A stretch of DNA of 64,000 bases from Macrotis lagotis. Its lineage: Eukaryota > Chordata > Mammalia > Peramelemorphia > Peramelidae. The position numbers and the translations under genes were made by a program. The stretch lies in the NCBI RefSeq assembly GCF_037893015.1, contig NC_133663.1, forward strand, positions 1,836,878 to 1,900,877. Direction: 5' to 3'. This document shows positions 1 through 33,591 of this stretch, piece by piece (position 1 is the stretch's first letter; the number at the start of each line of letters is the position of its first letter). The notes beneath the pieces were generated by a model. It had not been told where the DNA came from, ran no database searches, and saw nothing but the letters and a program-made list of their open reading frames with translations.

Positions 1-2375
1 TGTCCTATGGCTTTAGCCAAACCACCGGATTAGCCCAGAAGGCACTTCCTGTTTGATTTGGAGAGCTCTTCAATTGCTTAGTGTCATGGAAAAGGGGTAG
101 GTCTGGGAGTCAGTCAGCCCCTGGCTGGCTCTGGGAGCTGGGCCACAACTCCACCCTTCTCTGGGCCATGGGCTTCTTGTCTATAAAATGCCAGAGGGTG
201 GGTGTGGACCAGTTCATCCAAACCTCACATGCCCCTGCCCAGCCAGGACTGGGACTCCTGCCAGTCATGCCTGCTTCACCATCTTCTTGGGTCAGCAGTA
301 TGACCATTGGAAAGGTCGTGGTGTTTGGGTGTGCTGGGAGGGTGAAGCCAAAAGGGGAACAAAAGGAAAGAAATGAGTAGAATTGATGAGACCGTTGGGC
401 ACTTTGGACTTTGCCATGTTCTTAGACAGGTCACTCAGCCTTAATGCCTCGGTTTCCCCATCTATAAAATGGCCACATGAATTCCTTCTTTCCCTCCTTC
501 AGGTTTGATAGAACAAACCTGTTCATCTTTTGGAAAGTTGTGCCCCTTAGGGTGAGATTCCTGGAGGGCCAGCATGTTGTCATCATCCTCTTTGGTAAAT
601 GTATCTCCTCTCCAGTTGTGCTTCCTTGGCTCCTAGGGACCCCACACTTTGCTCTTCCAAGTAAGTGGGTAGCTCTTAGCTACCAGTGCTCCCACCACTG
701 ATTCCTGCTCCATTTGCAGGCCACCATGAGCCCCAGCTCCTTTGTTGGACAATCTCCCTGACCTGAGCTCCCTCACTTTACTCTGGTGGAAGAGATTGTT
801 GAGTCCAGCTATAAAACTTTATATTTTCCCTATTATGTTTCATCTTATTAGATTTAGCCCCAGAGATTGAGCTTGTTGAGTCTGCTGTCCCTCTAGTTTT
901 GTAGCCATCTCTACCTTTATCTGAATCACAGATCCCTGGGGCACTCTATTCAGAGACCTTCCAAGCTGCTGTAGAACCATAAATGGATGCTTTTTGGGGT
1001 TCAGTCCTAAATTTCAAATGCTTTAAAATGCAGGCATTTAAAAAATCCATCTGAGTGGGCCATTATGTTTCCTGCATCTCTCCCTTTTCAGACACAACCT
1101 TCTTTACTTTTCCTGATCGGCCTTTCTCCTCTTTCGTTCGGCAGGGGTGAAGGAAAACTCACCTGTGCTTTTAAGAACATGGTTTCTTGCACATTCTTCA
1201 TGTTTCAGTTATCACCTGGGCTACACAAAGCCCCCAACATGGGTCATGTTGTCTTTGTCACCTGGCTCCAGGGGTCTTAGGAGATGCTTGGTCAGGTCCT
1301 GATACATTCCCTGGGGGCCCAGCTGATCTCTCTGTTGTCATCAGATCACTGTCCTGGCAGCCCCAGGCAGGCAGTCTCCAGCCCTCCTTCTTCATCACCT
1401 CTTCTGAACTTGCCAGGGTGATCTCTCACCAGACAGCCCCTGAGTCCCCATCAGCTCAATCCTTGAAGGTCAAGCAACTGCTTCCTCCTCCCCCTCAGAG
1501 GACCAAGCTCCCTCTCTTCTCTCTGGAGGGGGCTACTGGCTACTTCTTGCCCCCGGGCCAGAGTTGGTCTTTCTTTCCTTCCTCCTCTGCGTCTGACCTT
1601 TCAGTCTCTGAGATGCAGACTGGTCTTATTTATTCCACACTTTTTGGAAAGGCCAATAAGCTATGCATGCCTGAGATTCATTTTTCCTGCACCACCCCCT
1701 TATCTGATCTCTTCTGTATGTGGGAAGGCCCCTTTTATCTGATGTCAGTGAAGTTCAGAATGAAAACCATAAGCATGCCAGTGTGGATTCCCGACTTTCC
1801 TCCTTCTTTCTCACAGACTCTCAGCAAGGGTTCCCATCCTTTCCCCACCAGCATCCAGGACCACCTGGCTGAATTCCTCCTTGTCAGAGGCTCCACCTTT
1901 TGAAGTGAGGCCTGCCTTTTCCACAGTTGTTCTGTTCATTTGGGCTGCTTCCTGGCCTCCTTCACCAAGCTCTTAAAAAATGCTTCAGTGATGCTCTTAT
2001 CCTTGCCTTTCTCCATTGATAACTCCATATCTCTGCTGCTCCACACTCCAACCATTGAAATAGCAAAAAACAAAATTCCTGTGACAGATATTCCAGGACA
2101 ACAAACTTGCCTCATTTCATACCTGGCATCCACCACCTCTCTGTGAGCAGGTGGTTTTTCAGTTCCATCTTTGATCATGGTTGGGCCTTGCCTTCTCAGA
2201 GGTCTTGAGTCTTTCTAAGACATTTGTCTTCATAGTCTTGTTACCACTGTATAAGCTGTTCTCTTGCTCACTTCACCAGAGTGTTCCTACGTGGCTCTCC
2301 TAGAGGTAATTTTTTGACACAATGGCCCATTCAAGGGCCATGATTTGATCAACCATTGCCTCTTTAATGGGCATC

Positions 2376-3170
2376 ATCAATAACATTTATTAAGCATCCA
2401 TTATGTTCCAGTCACTGTGTTCAGTGAAGGAGATACAAAAAAAAAAAAAGATAGTCCTTGTCCTTCCGGAACTCAATCTAAGAGGGGAGACAATATGCAA
2501 ATAATTGCAAATAGGCTTTCTACACCATAAATAAAATATAATGAACCAAGAGAGAAGGGCCTGGAATGAAGAGGGGCTGCAGAAGGCTTCTCGTAGAAGA
2601 TAGGACTTAAAGGAAAGCCAGGGAACTTAGTAGCATAGGAAGTTCTAGGCATGGGGATAATCAGAGAGAGCCAAGAAATGGAATGTCTGTTGGTGGAATA
2701 GCTAGGAGGTCAAATGTCCCTGGATCAAAGAGAGTGTTTCCTGGAGTCAGATGTAAGAAGACTGGAAGGGCAGGAGGGGGCTCTGCTATGAAAAGAATTT
2801 GAAACAGAAGGTTTCGTATTGCTCCCGGAGGCAATGGGGAGCCCCTGGAGTTTATTGAGGACGGGGTGACATGGAATTTTGGAAGATCACTTTGGTGGTT
2901 GAACAGGAGAGGAGAAAGACTAGCGGCTGGCAGGCCTTCCAAGGCTATCGCCAGAGTCCCAGTGTAGGTTGATAGGGATCTGCCCCAGGATGGGGCAGTG
3001 TCTGTGGAGAGGAGGGGCAGATCGAAGAGGTGCTGCAGAGGGCCGGAGCAGTGTGCTTGCCCTAGGTGAAACCACAGACCTCGGCACCATCTTGGATCTG
3101 GAAGGTGGAAGAGACTGTGGAGTCCAGGACTCCTAGGGCCTGAGCCTGGCGGTTATGCGGGTGCCCTGGA
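2376..3170 (+). mobile_element. Long interspersed repeat, copy 1
   Basis: Begins 'acatttattaagcatccatt' and runs through phrases shared with other copies in the window: gtccttccggaactcaatct, ctcgtagaagataggactt, ggagtttattgaggacgg. I know this text as a high-copy non-coding marsupial repeat but cannot name its class. Confidence 0.7.
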
Positions 3171-4128
3171 CCATAATAGAGAAGGGAGGAAGAGTTTCCA
3201 GTCTGTCACCACCATCAGTGTTCTCTTAGCTCTGAGCCCTTTCTCTTTCTTGCATCTTTTGGAGGCACAGACCCCAAGTGGTATCACAGAGTCAAAGGAC
3301 ACACATAATTTGGTGATTGGGGGGGTGGTCGCCCTGTAAATGGGGTTTATTCCATACCTTCCTGAATCCAAGCCCAGAGGCTCTATCTGCCCTTCTCAAG
3401 GTGTGCCATCGGGAGGAAAGCAGTTAGGATAGTGAAGGCCTACAATCCATGCATTTTAAACTGATTGACTCAACCCTTTAATTTTAAACATAAGGAAAAA
3501 GACTCAGGGGGTAAGAAATTCAAGGTCACACAACTGGCCAACAAAGCAGCTCTTGCCCCCTAACTTTACCCTGAAATTTGGGGATGACAGTATCTCTTTT
3601 CCACTCAGAGTTGGGGCTCCATCTGGGGTCCTTCCCCTGGTGTGGGTTTGGATCCCAGACCCCCTAATTCCTTCATGCTTAGCTTCTACAGAGCTGAGCC
3701 CCTCAGGCAGTGGTCCCCAGAGGGACAGAATCTGTTCCTCCCATCTTCCCTCTCTCCTCTGAATCTCAGTTCTGCCCTGACTGTCCTAGGAGGAATACAC
3801 AGCTCAGTTCCCTACTGTCCCGATAGCCAGTCCTTCCAGAGCCACAGCCGAGAAGAAGACATTCCCAGACCTGTGAAGTTGAGGGGGCCACAGAGCATAG
3901 ATCAGCCCTAAGGAGGCAGGAAGTTAGATACTGCCACTGGCCAGCACCAGCTCCAGCCCCAGAGGCCAAGGACCCCATGTAGGGGCCATGCTTGGGGTCT
4001 GCCTGACTGTGGGAGGAGGCTGGTGAATCCTCAGAACCAGTTGGGCTGATTGTGAGGAAGGCAGGCCCCACACCTCTTCAGAGCAGATTCACGTTCACTG
4101 TCTTGTCGGACCTTCATCTTGAGGAAGA

Positions 4129-4270
4129 TATTGGGGCAGCTGGTGGTGCAATGGATAGAATTTAAGGCCCAAGGTCATATCACTGCCTCTATTTCTTCAT
4201 CTGTAAAATGTCTATGACCCAGCAATGTTGTGAGAACCAAAAGCAATCCAATTTGTCAAGTGCCTAATGC
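4129..4270 (+). mobile_element. tRNA-headed SINE, diverged
   Basis: 'ttggggcagctggtggtgca' then 'atggatagaatttaaggccc', followed by a MIR-like 'cttcatctgtaaaatg' core. Confidence 0.6.
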
Positions 4271-4676
4271 AGCACCTGCTACCTTGTAGGTTCTGTGATG
4301 ATGTCCACTTGACAGACGAGGAGACTGAAGCCCTTAGCTGAGGTCTCACAGTGAGTCTGGGGTGATGGTGGCTTCCTTTTTTTATCTTTCCACTGGTCTC
4401 ACAGACCACCGCAAAGGGAGCACTGACTCCTGGGAAGACAGGCCAGGCACGGAGTGGGGTAGGGCAGGAGAACAGACCAGGGCCTGATAGATCACTGTCC
4501 TGAGACCCAAGGGTCACAAGAAAAGACATGGAGGAGGCAGGGGCAATGTCTGCTAAGTGGCCTTGACCCCAGCCCTCAGGAGCAAAAGAATCGCTGGAGG
4601 GAGGCTTCAGCCCTCTCTCACTATGCCCTCTCCTCAATGAGAACATTAGGTGGTGGAAGGAAGGTCCAATCCAGCC

Positions 4677-4960
4677 AACACTGATTAAGTGCCTGCTATG
4701 TCCCAGGCAACACTTATGAGGGGGCAGGGAATTCAGAGACTAAATGAAAAATGGTCCCTGTACTCAGGATACTGAAATTCCCCTGGGGGGATATTCCATG
4801 AACTGAATTCATATTTACTTGGCAAATTGAGTCTGGGGAGACAGCTGGCAGCCAAGAGAATCAGGGAAGGTTTTCTGAAAGAGGTGGCCATTTGGTGGAG
4901 TCTTGAGGGACTCTGAATTCCAGGAGGTAGAGATGAGGATACACCTGGTGCTTGCAGGGG
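4677..4960 (+). mobile_element. Long interspersed repeat, copy 2 (5' fragment)
   Basis: Shares the start (cactgattaagtgcctgct, tgtcccagg, ggtccctgtactcaggatac) and the 'tctgaaagaggtggccattt' segment with the copies at 2376 and 37425. Confidence 0.6.
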
Positions 4961-6199
4961 AGAGAGGGTTTCTGGACTATCCAGTTTGGGCAACATGCAT
5001 TTTCTCTGCCTGTGGGAAGGGGAAAGGTGGACTTGGATGTGGGATCTCATTGAACATTCAGGTGAGGAAATGCAGGTGGGTCCATCTCCGCTAGGTCTCA
5101 TATCAGAGAGTTGTCTGGAATGTGGGTCTTGCAGTGAGGACTCGCACCCAGGACTGCTCTCTCTCTCCAGTACTCTGCACTGCCTGTGTGTAGAGGGGAG
5201 TGCTATGGACTACTCCTGTGGCAAGTGCTGCCCTTCCCTATGCCCAGAGACAAGTGGAGGGAAAGGCCAACCCAGAAGCTTACCCCCCAAGAGAAGCAGC
5301 ACGCTGCGTGACGTGATGAGATCATTTGGGGACAGAAGTCTGCTAGGTGTGTGCCAGCTGGGCCAGCTCCAGGAGCAATGCAAGGAATGCCAAGAAAGAC
5401 AATTAACCAGAGAAGACGCATTTCCAAGAGAGACCTTGTGGTATGGTGGGAAGAAGGCCAGACTCTGGGAGCCAGGATACCTTGGACCACAGTTCTGCCT
5501 CTGCCCCAGCCTGGTAGCCGTGTGACCCTGGTCGCGTCATCTCACCTCTTGGGGTCCAGCCACCTCACTGGGGCTTTGTGTCAGAGCATGTGGTGACCTG
5601 CAAAGGTGGAGGAACTTTCCTCATCAGGAGATTCCTATGCCAGGGACGTCACAAGTCTCAACCATTTTAAAGGGAAATTCTAAATCTACCTGAAGAAAAC
5701 AAGGTAGGAAGCAAAGGAACAACTTCTAAAAAGTGTAGGAAGATTCTTAGGAGTCCAAACTGTGCATTGTCCCTGCCCTGGTGCAGATTGCAGCATCTCC
5801 CCTCTCCTTCTCTGAGGGTGTCCCCTACATGGGGTCCTCATCCCCACAATGCCGAGGCGTTCCTGCCATCTCAACATTGCATGGATACTAGTGGAGCATA
5901 CTGATGATCTGACATTGGTCATCCCTCCCATCATCCCCCTCTGGTCAGATGAATGGAAGCCTTTCTCCAGGGCAACTTTTCCTCAATACTTCCACCTCCT
6001 CTAGCCTGCTATGACCCTCTCCTCCACCCCCCACCCCCCATTCAGGGACTGCGAGGGAGTGAAGTCCCTGGTGCAGAATTCCAGAGAGGGCCCAGGATGG
6101 CCTTAGGATGCATATGGAAGAGTGAGCAACCAGCGTCAGCCCAGAAACATCATAGCTAGAGAATGAACTAGAAGGAAACATTTCCCAGTATGCTCAATG

Positions 6200-7060
6200 A
6201 TAGGCAGTATCCCCAAGAGGAAAAAAGCCTGCAAAACCCCAGCCTGGAGATGTCCAAAGGTCAAGATTTTCCAGACACGTGATGATCTGACGTCTAAACA
6301 ATAATGACAAAGAAAAGAATTATTGAAACTTTGAAAGGACCAAGATGCTAATTATCCAGAAATGTAATAAGGAGAAACTGCTCAAATTTCTCAACAAACT
6401 TGCTTTCTCAGGAAGCTTGGTTTAGAACAGAACAAAGTGTAAGTGCTTTGGTTTAGATCCAAGTTTAAAAAAAGATGAAATGACATTAGATTGGGTTGAA
6501 TTCAAGTCAGAAGATGACAAGGACATTATGGTAAAAGGAACAGAAAATCAACATCTAGCCATTTATAATATTCACATGCATTGAACAATTTGGCAGTTAA
6601 ATTGGTAAAATATCAGTCAACAGCAATGTAGGAGAAATAGCTAAAATAAACATATATGTATATACAAATGGTAGAGGATTCCAACACCCCATTATCAGAA
6701 TATGATAAATGTAGCAAGAAGATTAACACAGAAATCCCAGATCTGAGATGTTTATTGAATAAGCTGGAAAAATTAGACATATGGGGATAACAGAATGGGG
6801 AAAAAATAGAGATTCCATAGTCTCCAAGTACACCCAGAATTCTCCCCAAAATAGATCACATATTTTGTCATAAAAAAAGCCCTCAGCAAATCAAAAAGGC
6901 AAGAATCGTGCATCCTGTGCTCACAGATTCCACAATGGGATAAAATTAGAAATTAGTGACAGTAACATGAGTAAAAACTGTAAGGCTTCAGGCAAACTGG
7001 AAAGCAATCTAGGAAACAGTAAGTGGGTTAATGGTGAAATAAAATAATTAGACACAATTT
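6200..7060. mobile_element. A-rich degenerate LINE-like remnant
   Basis: The base composition drops sharply to A/T-rich, and the text (gatcacatattttgtcat, then aaaaaaagccctcagcaaat) resembles decayed retroelement reverse-transcriptase or endonuclease DNA. No long ORF remains. The class is uncertain. Confidence 0.45.
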
Positions 7061-7585
7061 TAACCAGGCTCCCCTGAAACACTACCTGGATGCCCATTCT
7101 AGACTCCCAGAGGCTGTGTCAGGGCAACCTTAGTCCTGGGAGGCCTCCCCAATGGCCTTGAATTTGGGGCCTGGTGTCTGAAATCCAGCCTGGATAGGGC
7201 AGAACAAGACAGGGCAGTTTGCTCACCACCAGTTCCCAGTTACTGACCAGTGTCCCCTGAGGTGTTGAGGGTTCATGAATGGTTGTGTTCTAGGGAGCCT
7301 TGCCCTGCCAGGGACATCTCAAGACTGAAATCACTCTTAAAGTGTATCCCCACATAGGTCCCAGTTCATGGTCAGTGCCTTAATTAATGCTTGTTGGTGG
7401 ATTGGCTGATGAAGAAAACCTATCTCTCTCTTCATCTGGTCTCCAGATGACTGGGAGGAGCAGGAGTCTTCTCCCATGCCCCACCACCAGGCTGTGCTTA
7501 ATGTGGGAGGGATCCCGAGCCAATATCTCCCTGGCTGAGGAGTGTCTCTCACCTTCCCAGGACTGTTCCCTCTTGCAGGATCTCG

Positions 7586-7608
7586 GGGCGGGGGGGGGGG
7601 GGGGGGGG
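7586..7608 (+). repeat. G homopolymer run
   Basis: A long run of G with one early interruption in ATP2A3 intron 8. Length in assemblies is unreliable at such runs. Confidence 0.9.
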
Positions 7609-7668
7609 AACGACGACTTCCCCATAGCTGAGTTACAGTCTTTCCCTAGGGAATAAGGTCCGATGGGC

Positions 7669-7823
7669 TTTTTTTTTTAGGTTTTTGCAAGGCAAATGGG
7701 GTTAAGTGGCTTGCCCAAGGCCACACAGCTAGGTAATTATCAAGTGTCTGAGACCAGATTTGAACCCAGGTACTCTTGATTCCAGGGTCGGTGCTTTATC
7801 CACTGCACCACCTAGCCACCCCC
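7669..7823 (-). mobile_element. tRNA-headed SINE, complement
   Basis: Poly-T start, 'tttgcaaggcaaatggggtt', 'aagtggcttgcccaaggcca', cacagctaggtaattatc, and at the far end 'actgcaccacctagccaccc', the complement of the family head. Confidence 0.9.
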
Positions 7824-9204
7824 GATGGGCTTTTACACTGATGGAGGGTACATCTAAATGCCCCTCAAGATTCCTTCAGCTGAACAGCTACTGCCAGTCT
7901 CTGGATAGAGGGGGACGGGCCAGGAGACACCACAGTCCTGTGATCCTCCCTGCTTCAGTCAAGCCTCTATCTCTGCCCCCACCTGCTCCTCTGGGCCCAG
8001 GCTCCCAATCACATTCACCTCTTGACCTGGGATGCCACTGTTAGCCATTCCCCTATAGAAAGACACCCCATGTAGTCTAGTCCAAGGCTATCATGAAGTA
8101 CACTACAAGAAACCTTCTTCTCTCTACAACATTTTTGTACCAAACCTTTTCAACATCTTAGGACTCTAGGTCTAGCAGTGGCATAGACTCAGTCATGGAA
8201 CTTGCAGGGTTGTGCCAGGTCACTTCTAGCCCCTTGGGCAGCACCACAAGTCCTCCGTTGTGTCATTTTCCTCTTTTGCCAATCTGATGGTGTGAGATGG
8301 AACCTTAAGGTTGGTTATGGAGGGAGACCTTGGCATTCCAGACTCACCTGGGCAGGAAGCTGACCTCAGCCCTTGCAGTGCTAGCAAATGGAATCTTGGT
8401 CTGCAGGATGCCAGGGAGGGAGAATGCAGACACAGGCACAATGCACAGGAACATGGGCAAGGCTCCTTAGATGCCTTCCCTAGACTCTATGTCTCAGGAC
8501 AGATAGGATGGGTCACATCAGAAATGGTGTTTGGGAAGCTGGTTGATTAGGAGGCTGGCATAGCCCTGGCCATAGTGAGGACATAGAGGCTGCAAGCAGA
8601 TGGGCATAGTCCTCTGTCACTGGGATCTCTTACCAAGGGGGTAACTCTCAGCACTTTCCTCTGCCTCTGGGGATTTCGCTGGAAGGTGTGGCAGTTTGGT
8701 GTTAGAGTGTTAGGGTTGAAATCCTGGCCCTGCCAGAGGGTAGCTGCTCGGCCTCCACTTCTCCATTTGTCCAGGGAGGGAGCTGAGCAGGACATTCGCT
8801 CTCCAGGTAGCATGTAAGGTGGCTTGTGGTCCATGTCCTGCAAAGGCCTGTTCGAGCTCTGCTCTTCTGATACTTAGTCCAGAGTTCTGGGATCCATGAA
8901 ATGGTCCAGTGATGCTTCTGCTAAGGCTAGGATAAGACTGCAGACTGAAGACAAGAGCTGGAGGCAATGCAGCCAACAATGATGAGTGATTGTGTTAAAT
9001 TTGGGGGACATTCAAATGTTTGGGGAGCCCGCGGCTGGCCCTTCTGGAGCTTCCCATCAGAGCAGGGCGCTCTTGGAGCTTTTCTTCAGTAACTGGCACT
9101 TACTGTTGCCTGACCAAAAGATGTCTTTGAAGGGCATTTTGGCCCGAGTAAGGAGCCAAAGTGAGCTAGAATGCAGGTGGGCTGGGTTGGCAGCCTCTAG
9201 CTCA

Positions 9205-9405
9205 GTCGATCAGCTACTAAGCATTCATTAAGCACCTCATTTGACCAGTCACTGAGTATTCATTAAGTGCTTCCTTTGGCTACTCACTGGACAAGGCACT
9301 AAACACCTCTTTTGACCAGTCACAGAATATTTATTAAGTACCTCCTTTGCTCAATCACTAAACATTTATTAAGCACCTCCTATTTGCCAGGCCTTGAGCT
9401 GGATG
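9205..9405 (+). repeat. Degenerate tandem repeat, unit about 35-40 bp, about five units
   Basis: The phrase '(t/c)cact-a-(c/g/t)attcattaag(c/t)(a/g)cct-c-ttt' recurs at about 9210, 9250, 9285, 9325 and 9360, with gaccagtcac linkers. It ends 120 bp before ATP2A3 exon 9. Confidence 0.7.
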
Positions 9406-9526
9406 CACTGCTGGAGGCTGCCCCCTCTCCTTCTGAACATCAGCCTCAGAAACACTCGCCATGCCTGGGGAGATCTCACTGCCATGGGGGCCACCGCTCA
9501 GCAATATGCCTCTGTCTTCACTTTAG

Positions 9527-29535
<20,009 letters not shown>

Positions 29536-32500
29536 GGGATGGGTCCCCCCCTCACTCTGCCTGAAGCCCAGGGCCGGCTCTGCCACTGCCCAGGCCAGCG
29601 AACGTCCCAAGCCCCATCTGGACTCTGGATTCCTGCCCCTCTGTTTTGTTGGGGTTCCTGTTCCCATTTGTCTGCAGCTCCTGCCCTCCTCAGGGCTCTG
29701 CCTCTGCCATGCTCGTCTGTCTGGCTCTTCCCCCCTTCTCCTCTTTCATTCTCTCTGTCTCTGTCTGTCTCTGTCTCTCCCCCTGCCCCCCAGAGGCCCG
29801 GGTGCGAGACTGCTCCTCCCCTGGGAGCCTGAAGCTTTGCTGGGCTGCCTCTGCCCTTGCCTGGCCCTGTGCCTGAGGCAGAGCCGTCCCATCTGCCCCC
29901 CACCTCTCCATCTACGGTGCCCACCCAAGCATTTCCTTGTAAGCCCAGGAAGGTTCTTACTTTGTCTAGAGCTGGTGGGGACGGGGTGCTCAGAGGCCAG
30001 CTGTCCAAGTCCTCTTTTTACAGCTGAGGAAACTGAGGCCCAGGGAGGTGACTGGTCAGGGAGGAAGGAGCAAAGGCAGGCTGCAGGGTCTCAGCCCCCT
30101 CCCCCATTGCTTCCCTCCTACCAAGGAACCCCCACAGCCAGTAAGAGAAGCTGGGCCATCCTCAGGCCCCCCATCCCAGAGCAGCACAGCCTCTCTCCTG
30201 GGCCTCATTGCCTTTCCCCTTTGCTCTGCTCCTGTCCAGCCCTTGTCTGCTCCTGGGGTTTGGCCCAGCTGCCCCACGGGCTCCTTGCTGGAAGCTCCTC
30301 CCCGGGGCAAGGGATAGAACAACGCTCCCAGACCTGGCTCTTCCAGAGGTGCCCCCAGTCCCCAGCTGTCTCTTCTCCAGGCCCTGACCAGGCCCTGGTT
30401 ACGGGTCAACCTAGGCCAAAGGAAGATAGTCAGACTGTTGCTGGGGGCTGTATGAAAGCCAATAGAATTTGGACCTAGGCCTGGCATCATTCCCCTTCAC
30501 CCCTACCTGCCAGGTGGACCCTGTGGCTGTTTGCTCTGGGTTTGGCCAGTCTATTGAAATCCCCAGCCTCAGTCCAACAGCTGGACAGGGTTCAAGCTTC
30601 TCCAGCCCATGTCCAGCTCAGCCCTGGTGTTGGAAAAGGGGGCCCAGTGTGGACCTGTGGGGGCAACTATGCAGAGCAGCTTAGGATTGCCCAGTGGACA
30701 GGGCCGGATGGACACCCAAAGGGTGGCTTGTTCACTTGAGAACCTAGTCAGCTGTCACACCAGCCTCCATTCTCAGGGACCTTCTGGAGACGATGGCCCA
30801 CATTCACCACTGGCACTCTGTTTCCCTGGGGGCTCTGCAAGCCGCCCGAATCCAGGATCTCTGTCAGAGATGGAGCCTCAGGAAGCAGGATGAAGGGACA
30901 GGGGGGCTCAGAGTCCACGGAGAGGCCTGGAGCCCACGGAGGGCCCTGGAGCCCATTGTGGGCTGTGGCTAGAGAAGCTTCTGCAGCCGTTTGGTTTGTC
31001 TGATGTCCATCTAAGCTCTATCCCATGAACTTGACACCCCCCAGTGGCCAGAGGAGGTGACTGTCCAAGGTGCAAACCAGGTCTGGGACCTGTGTGTGTG
31101 TGTGTGGGGGGGGGTCCTGGAAGCTGGCTCACTCATTTCTGATCATTGCCCCTGAAGATCCTCGGGATAGACCCGACTCTCCTCTGCCCTGGCTCAGACT
31201 GGGGTGGGGGGACAGGAGGGAATGGGCAGGCCCTCAGAGGGATTCCTGGCATTGGATTCTCCCCAAACTGGGAGAGAGACAGAAGAATGGAGAGGACTCC
31301 CAGCCCCCACACCTTTCTGCCAATGAGACTGAACTTATTCATACTGGACACCCCATCCATGGTCCAGGGGGAGGGTGGGGCATGGGAGGCCCTGCCTTTG
31401 TATAGACAACTTTACAGCTTACCCATGGGGCCGGGGGGGGGGGAGCCCCCCTATGCCCTCCCCTCCTTGCTGTTTTTATGGTCTTTTTTTTGGTGTTTAT
31501 TGGTTGAAACTCTCAGGGCTCAGGGTCCTCTTTGACTGGAGGGTGAGCAGAGGCGGCTGTAGGGGAGGGAACCTTAGGGATAACAGTTTGGGGAGGGGTC
31601 CGGCTTCCCTTGGGCCTGCTGACTGTCCAGCCTAGGTCACTAGCTCTGACCCCCCACAACCAAATCAGCTTATCTTTGTTGTCCCACCCTACCCCCACAA
31701 AGAAGACTCAGAAGACTTGATGGAACTTCAGACCTGCCCCTGTCTCTCCCTCCCTGCCGAAGTCTATAATCACTGGCATTGGAGGAGGAGCAAGAGAGAA
31801 TTTGAGGGAGGGGGCTGAGGAGGGAAGTAGATGGCAGCCTCACCAGGAGAGCGGGGGGGGGGGGCTTCCCATCAGCCTGGCTCAGTGGCTGATTGATTTG
31901 GGACTCTCTCTACTCAGTGGAGTGGCAGGACCCAGGGCTGAGCTCTGTCTTCCAGACGGCTTCAGACCTTCCCTCTCTCTTCCCTGCCATTAGGCCACTA
32001 GGCCAGGGTCTCCTCCTGTTGAGGACTTGGGTACTGGGGTCTGGGAAGGATAGAGACCAAGGAGGGCATCATGTCTGCTAAAATGGTGAGGTCAGGGCCA
32101 GGGGTGAGGTGCTGCATCTTCAGTGGGGTGATGGGCGCAGGAGAGGAAGTCCAGAGTCCAACCACAAAGAACTGGAGACCAGAGCCCAAAGAATGGGAGG
32201 AATAGAAGGCTAGAATGCTAGGCCAACCCCTTAGGTGACAAATGAGGAAACTGAGGCCTATCAAATGGGAGCCCTTGAGGGCTGAGCAATGAAGGAAATG
32301 GAATGTTCTAAACCCTCCCTCCTCTGTCCCCCACCCTGAAGGTGGGAGGGAGGGTGAATGTTTACCTGGACCAAGCTCCAGTATTGGGGGGGGTCTGGCA
32401 GCTCATGGACTCCACTGCTACAGATTCCCCCCAAGAGGAGGGTTTTCCCATTTGGATTATGGGCAGGTGTCCTCCTCCTTAACCAAAGGAAGCCCCACCT

Positions 32501-32829
32501 TGACATATATCTTGAGAATTTGGCCCTAAGTCTCTGGTGCCTCTGACCAACTGCTAGGAGCCCCTGGGCAGCATCTGGGGTAGATGGTTGTCTGTGTGAT
32601 CCTGGTTTTATCCTGGCCCATGCCTGGACTCCTGCCTGGGCCCTGGATCCAGTGAGCTGTCCCCTGCTCTTCACAGTCACCCCCAATGGGCAGCTCTTCT
32701 GAGAAGAGGTTCAGGGGAGGAGTCCTGTACTGAGCAAACCCTAATTCCTGATGCTCTCTGCTCCCAGCTGAGATCAGAAGGGAGATCGGAACCAACTCAT
32801 CTGATCTCACTTGAATCCCATTTCTTGGC

Positions 32830-33357
32830 CATCTGTGTAGTTCATAGTGTAAGAACAGCGGAATCCCTGAATTTGCACAGTGATATGAAGTTTAACTGGG
32901 ATAAATGAAAAATGCTGCATTTGGTCCAAAAAGTCAGTGACCCAAATGAAGAAAGGGGAGGCAGCTGTTGTCACGGAGCGTGGCAGCTGGTAGCAGTGTG
33001 ATGCGGCAGTGGATGGGTATGGGCACCAGAGATCAGCAGAGACTTTGGTAAATTGGGTAAGGAGTGGACTCCAGTCTGGTCCATACAAGGATTGGGGCAT
33101 GTTTGTTCTGGATGAGAGGGAAAGAACGATCTCCCTTCTCAAGCATTTGAGGGGCCGTCCTGTGGAGGAGGGGTGTTCCTTCTTCTGCAGGACCCCAGCC
33201 AAGGGGGGATTTTCAGAAGGTGGATTTCAGTTAGAGGAAAAAGAAAAGCTTACTGATAGTCTGTGGTAGTAAGATCTCCGTCCCTGGGAGGTCTGTAAGA
33301 CTGGAGGACCATGGGTCAAAGATGGGGTCCAGAGGATTCCTGCTCAGGAATAGATAG
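32830..33357 (+). mobile_element. CR1/L3-like LINE 3' fragment
   Basis: 'gatatgaagtttaactggga', 'aaatgctgcatttggtccaa', 'gagatcagcagagactttgg', 'tcaagcatttgaggggccgt', 'ccctgggaggtctgtaagac': the 3' part of the same LINE family as at 10234, inside the presumed ATP2A3 3' UTR. Confidence 0.65.
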
Positions 33358-33362
33358 TTTGC

Positions 33363-33591
33363 ACTATTGTTATTTGGTTGTTCAGTTGTAATAACCCATT
33401 TTAGGGGGGTTTTGGGTAAAGATACTAGAGTAGTTTGCCATTTCCTTCTCCATAGTCCTCATTTTACAGATGAGGAAACTGAGGCAGGCAGGGTGAAGTG
33501 ACTTGTGCAGGATCACACAGCTAGATCTGACCTCAGAGCTTCCTGACTCCAGGCCTGGTGCTCTGTCCCCTGCAGCACCCTCTAGCTGTCC
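33363..33591 (-). mobile_element. CORE-type SINE, complement
   Basis: 'ttgttatttggttgttcagt', 'cattttacagatgaggaaac', 'gaagtgacttgtgcaggatc', ending 'ccctctagctgtcc'. Confidence 0.8.

Larger units (their letters stand above)
1..9526. other. ATP2A3: ATP2A3 intron 8 (3' part)
   Basis: No exon of a known gene is visible. The content is MIR-like fragments (about 80-200, 405-480 and 5420-5600, with the 'cctcggtttccccatctataaaatg' type core), two copies of the long interspersed repeat (2376-3170, 4677-4960), a SINE at 4129-4270, A-rich LINE-like DNA (6200-7060), a G run at 7586-7608, a SINE at 7669-7823 and degenerate tandem repeats at 9205-9405. Exon 8 must lie upstream of the window. Confidence 0.75.

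Noticed and set aside
1187-1903. Open frame of 238 codons in intron 8
   Set aside because: No recognisable domain, biased to Ser/Pro, and inside repeat-like DNA; no splice or promoter support.
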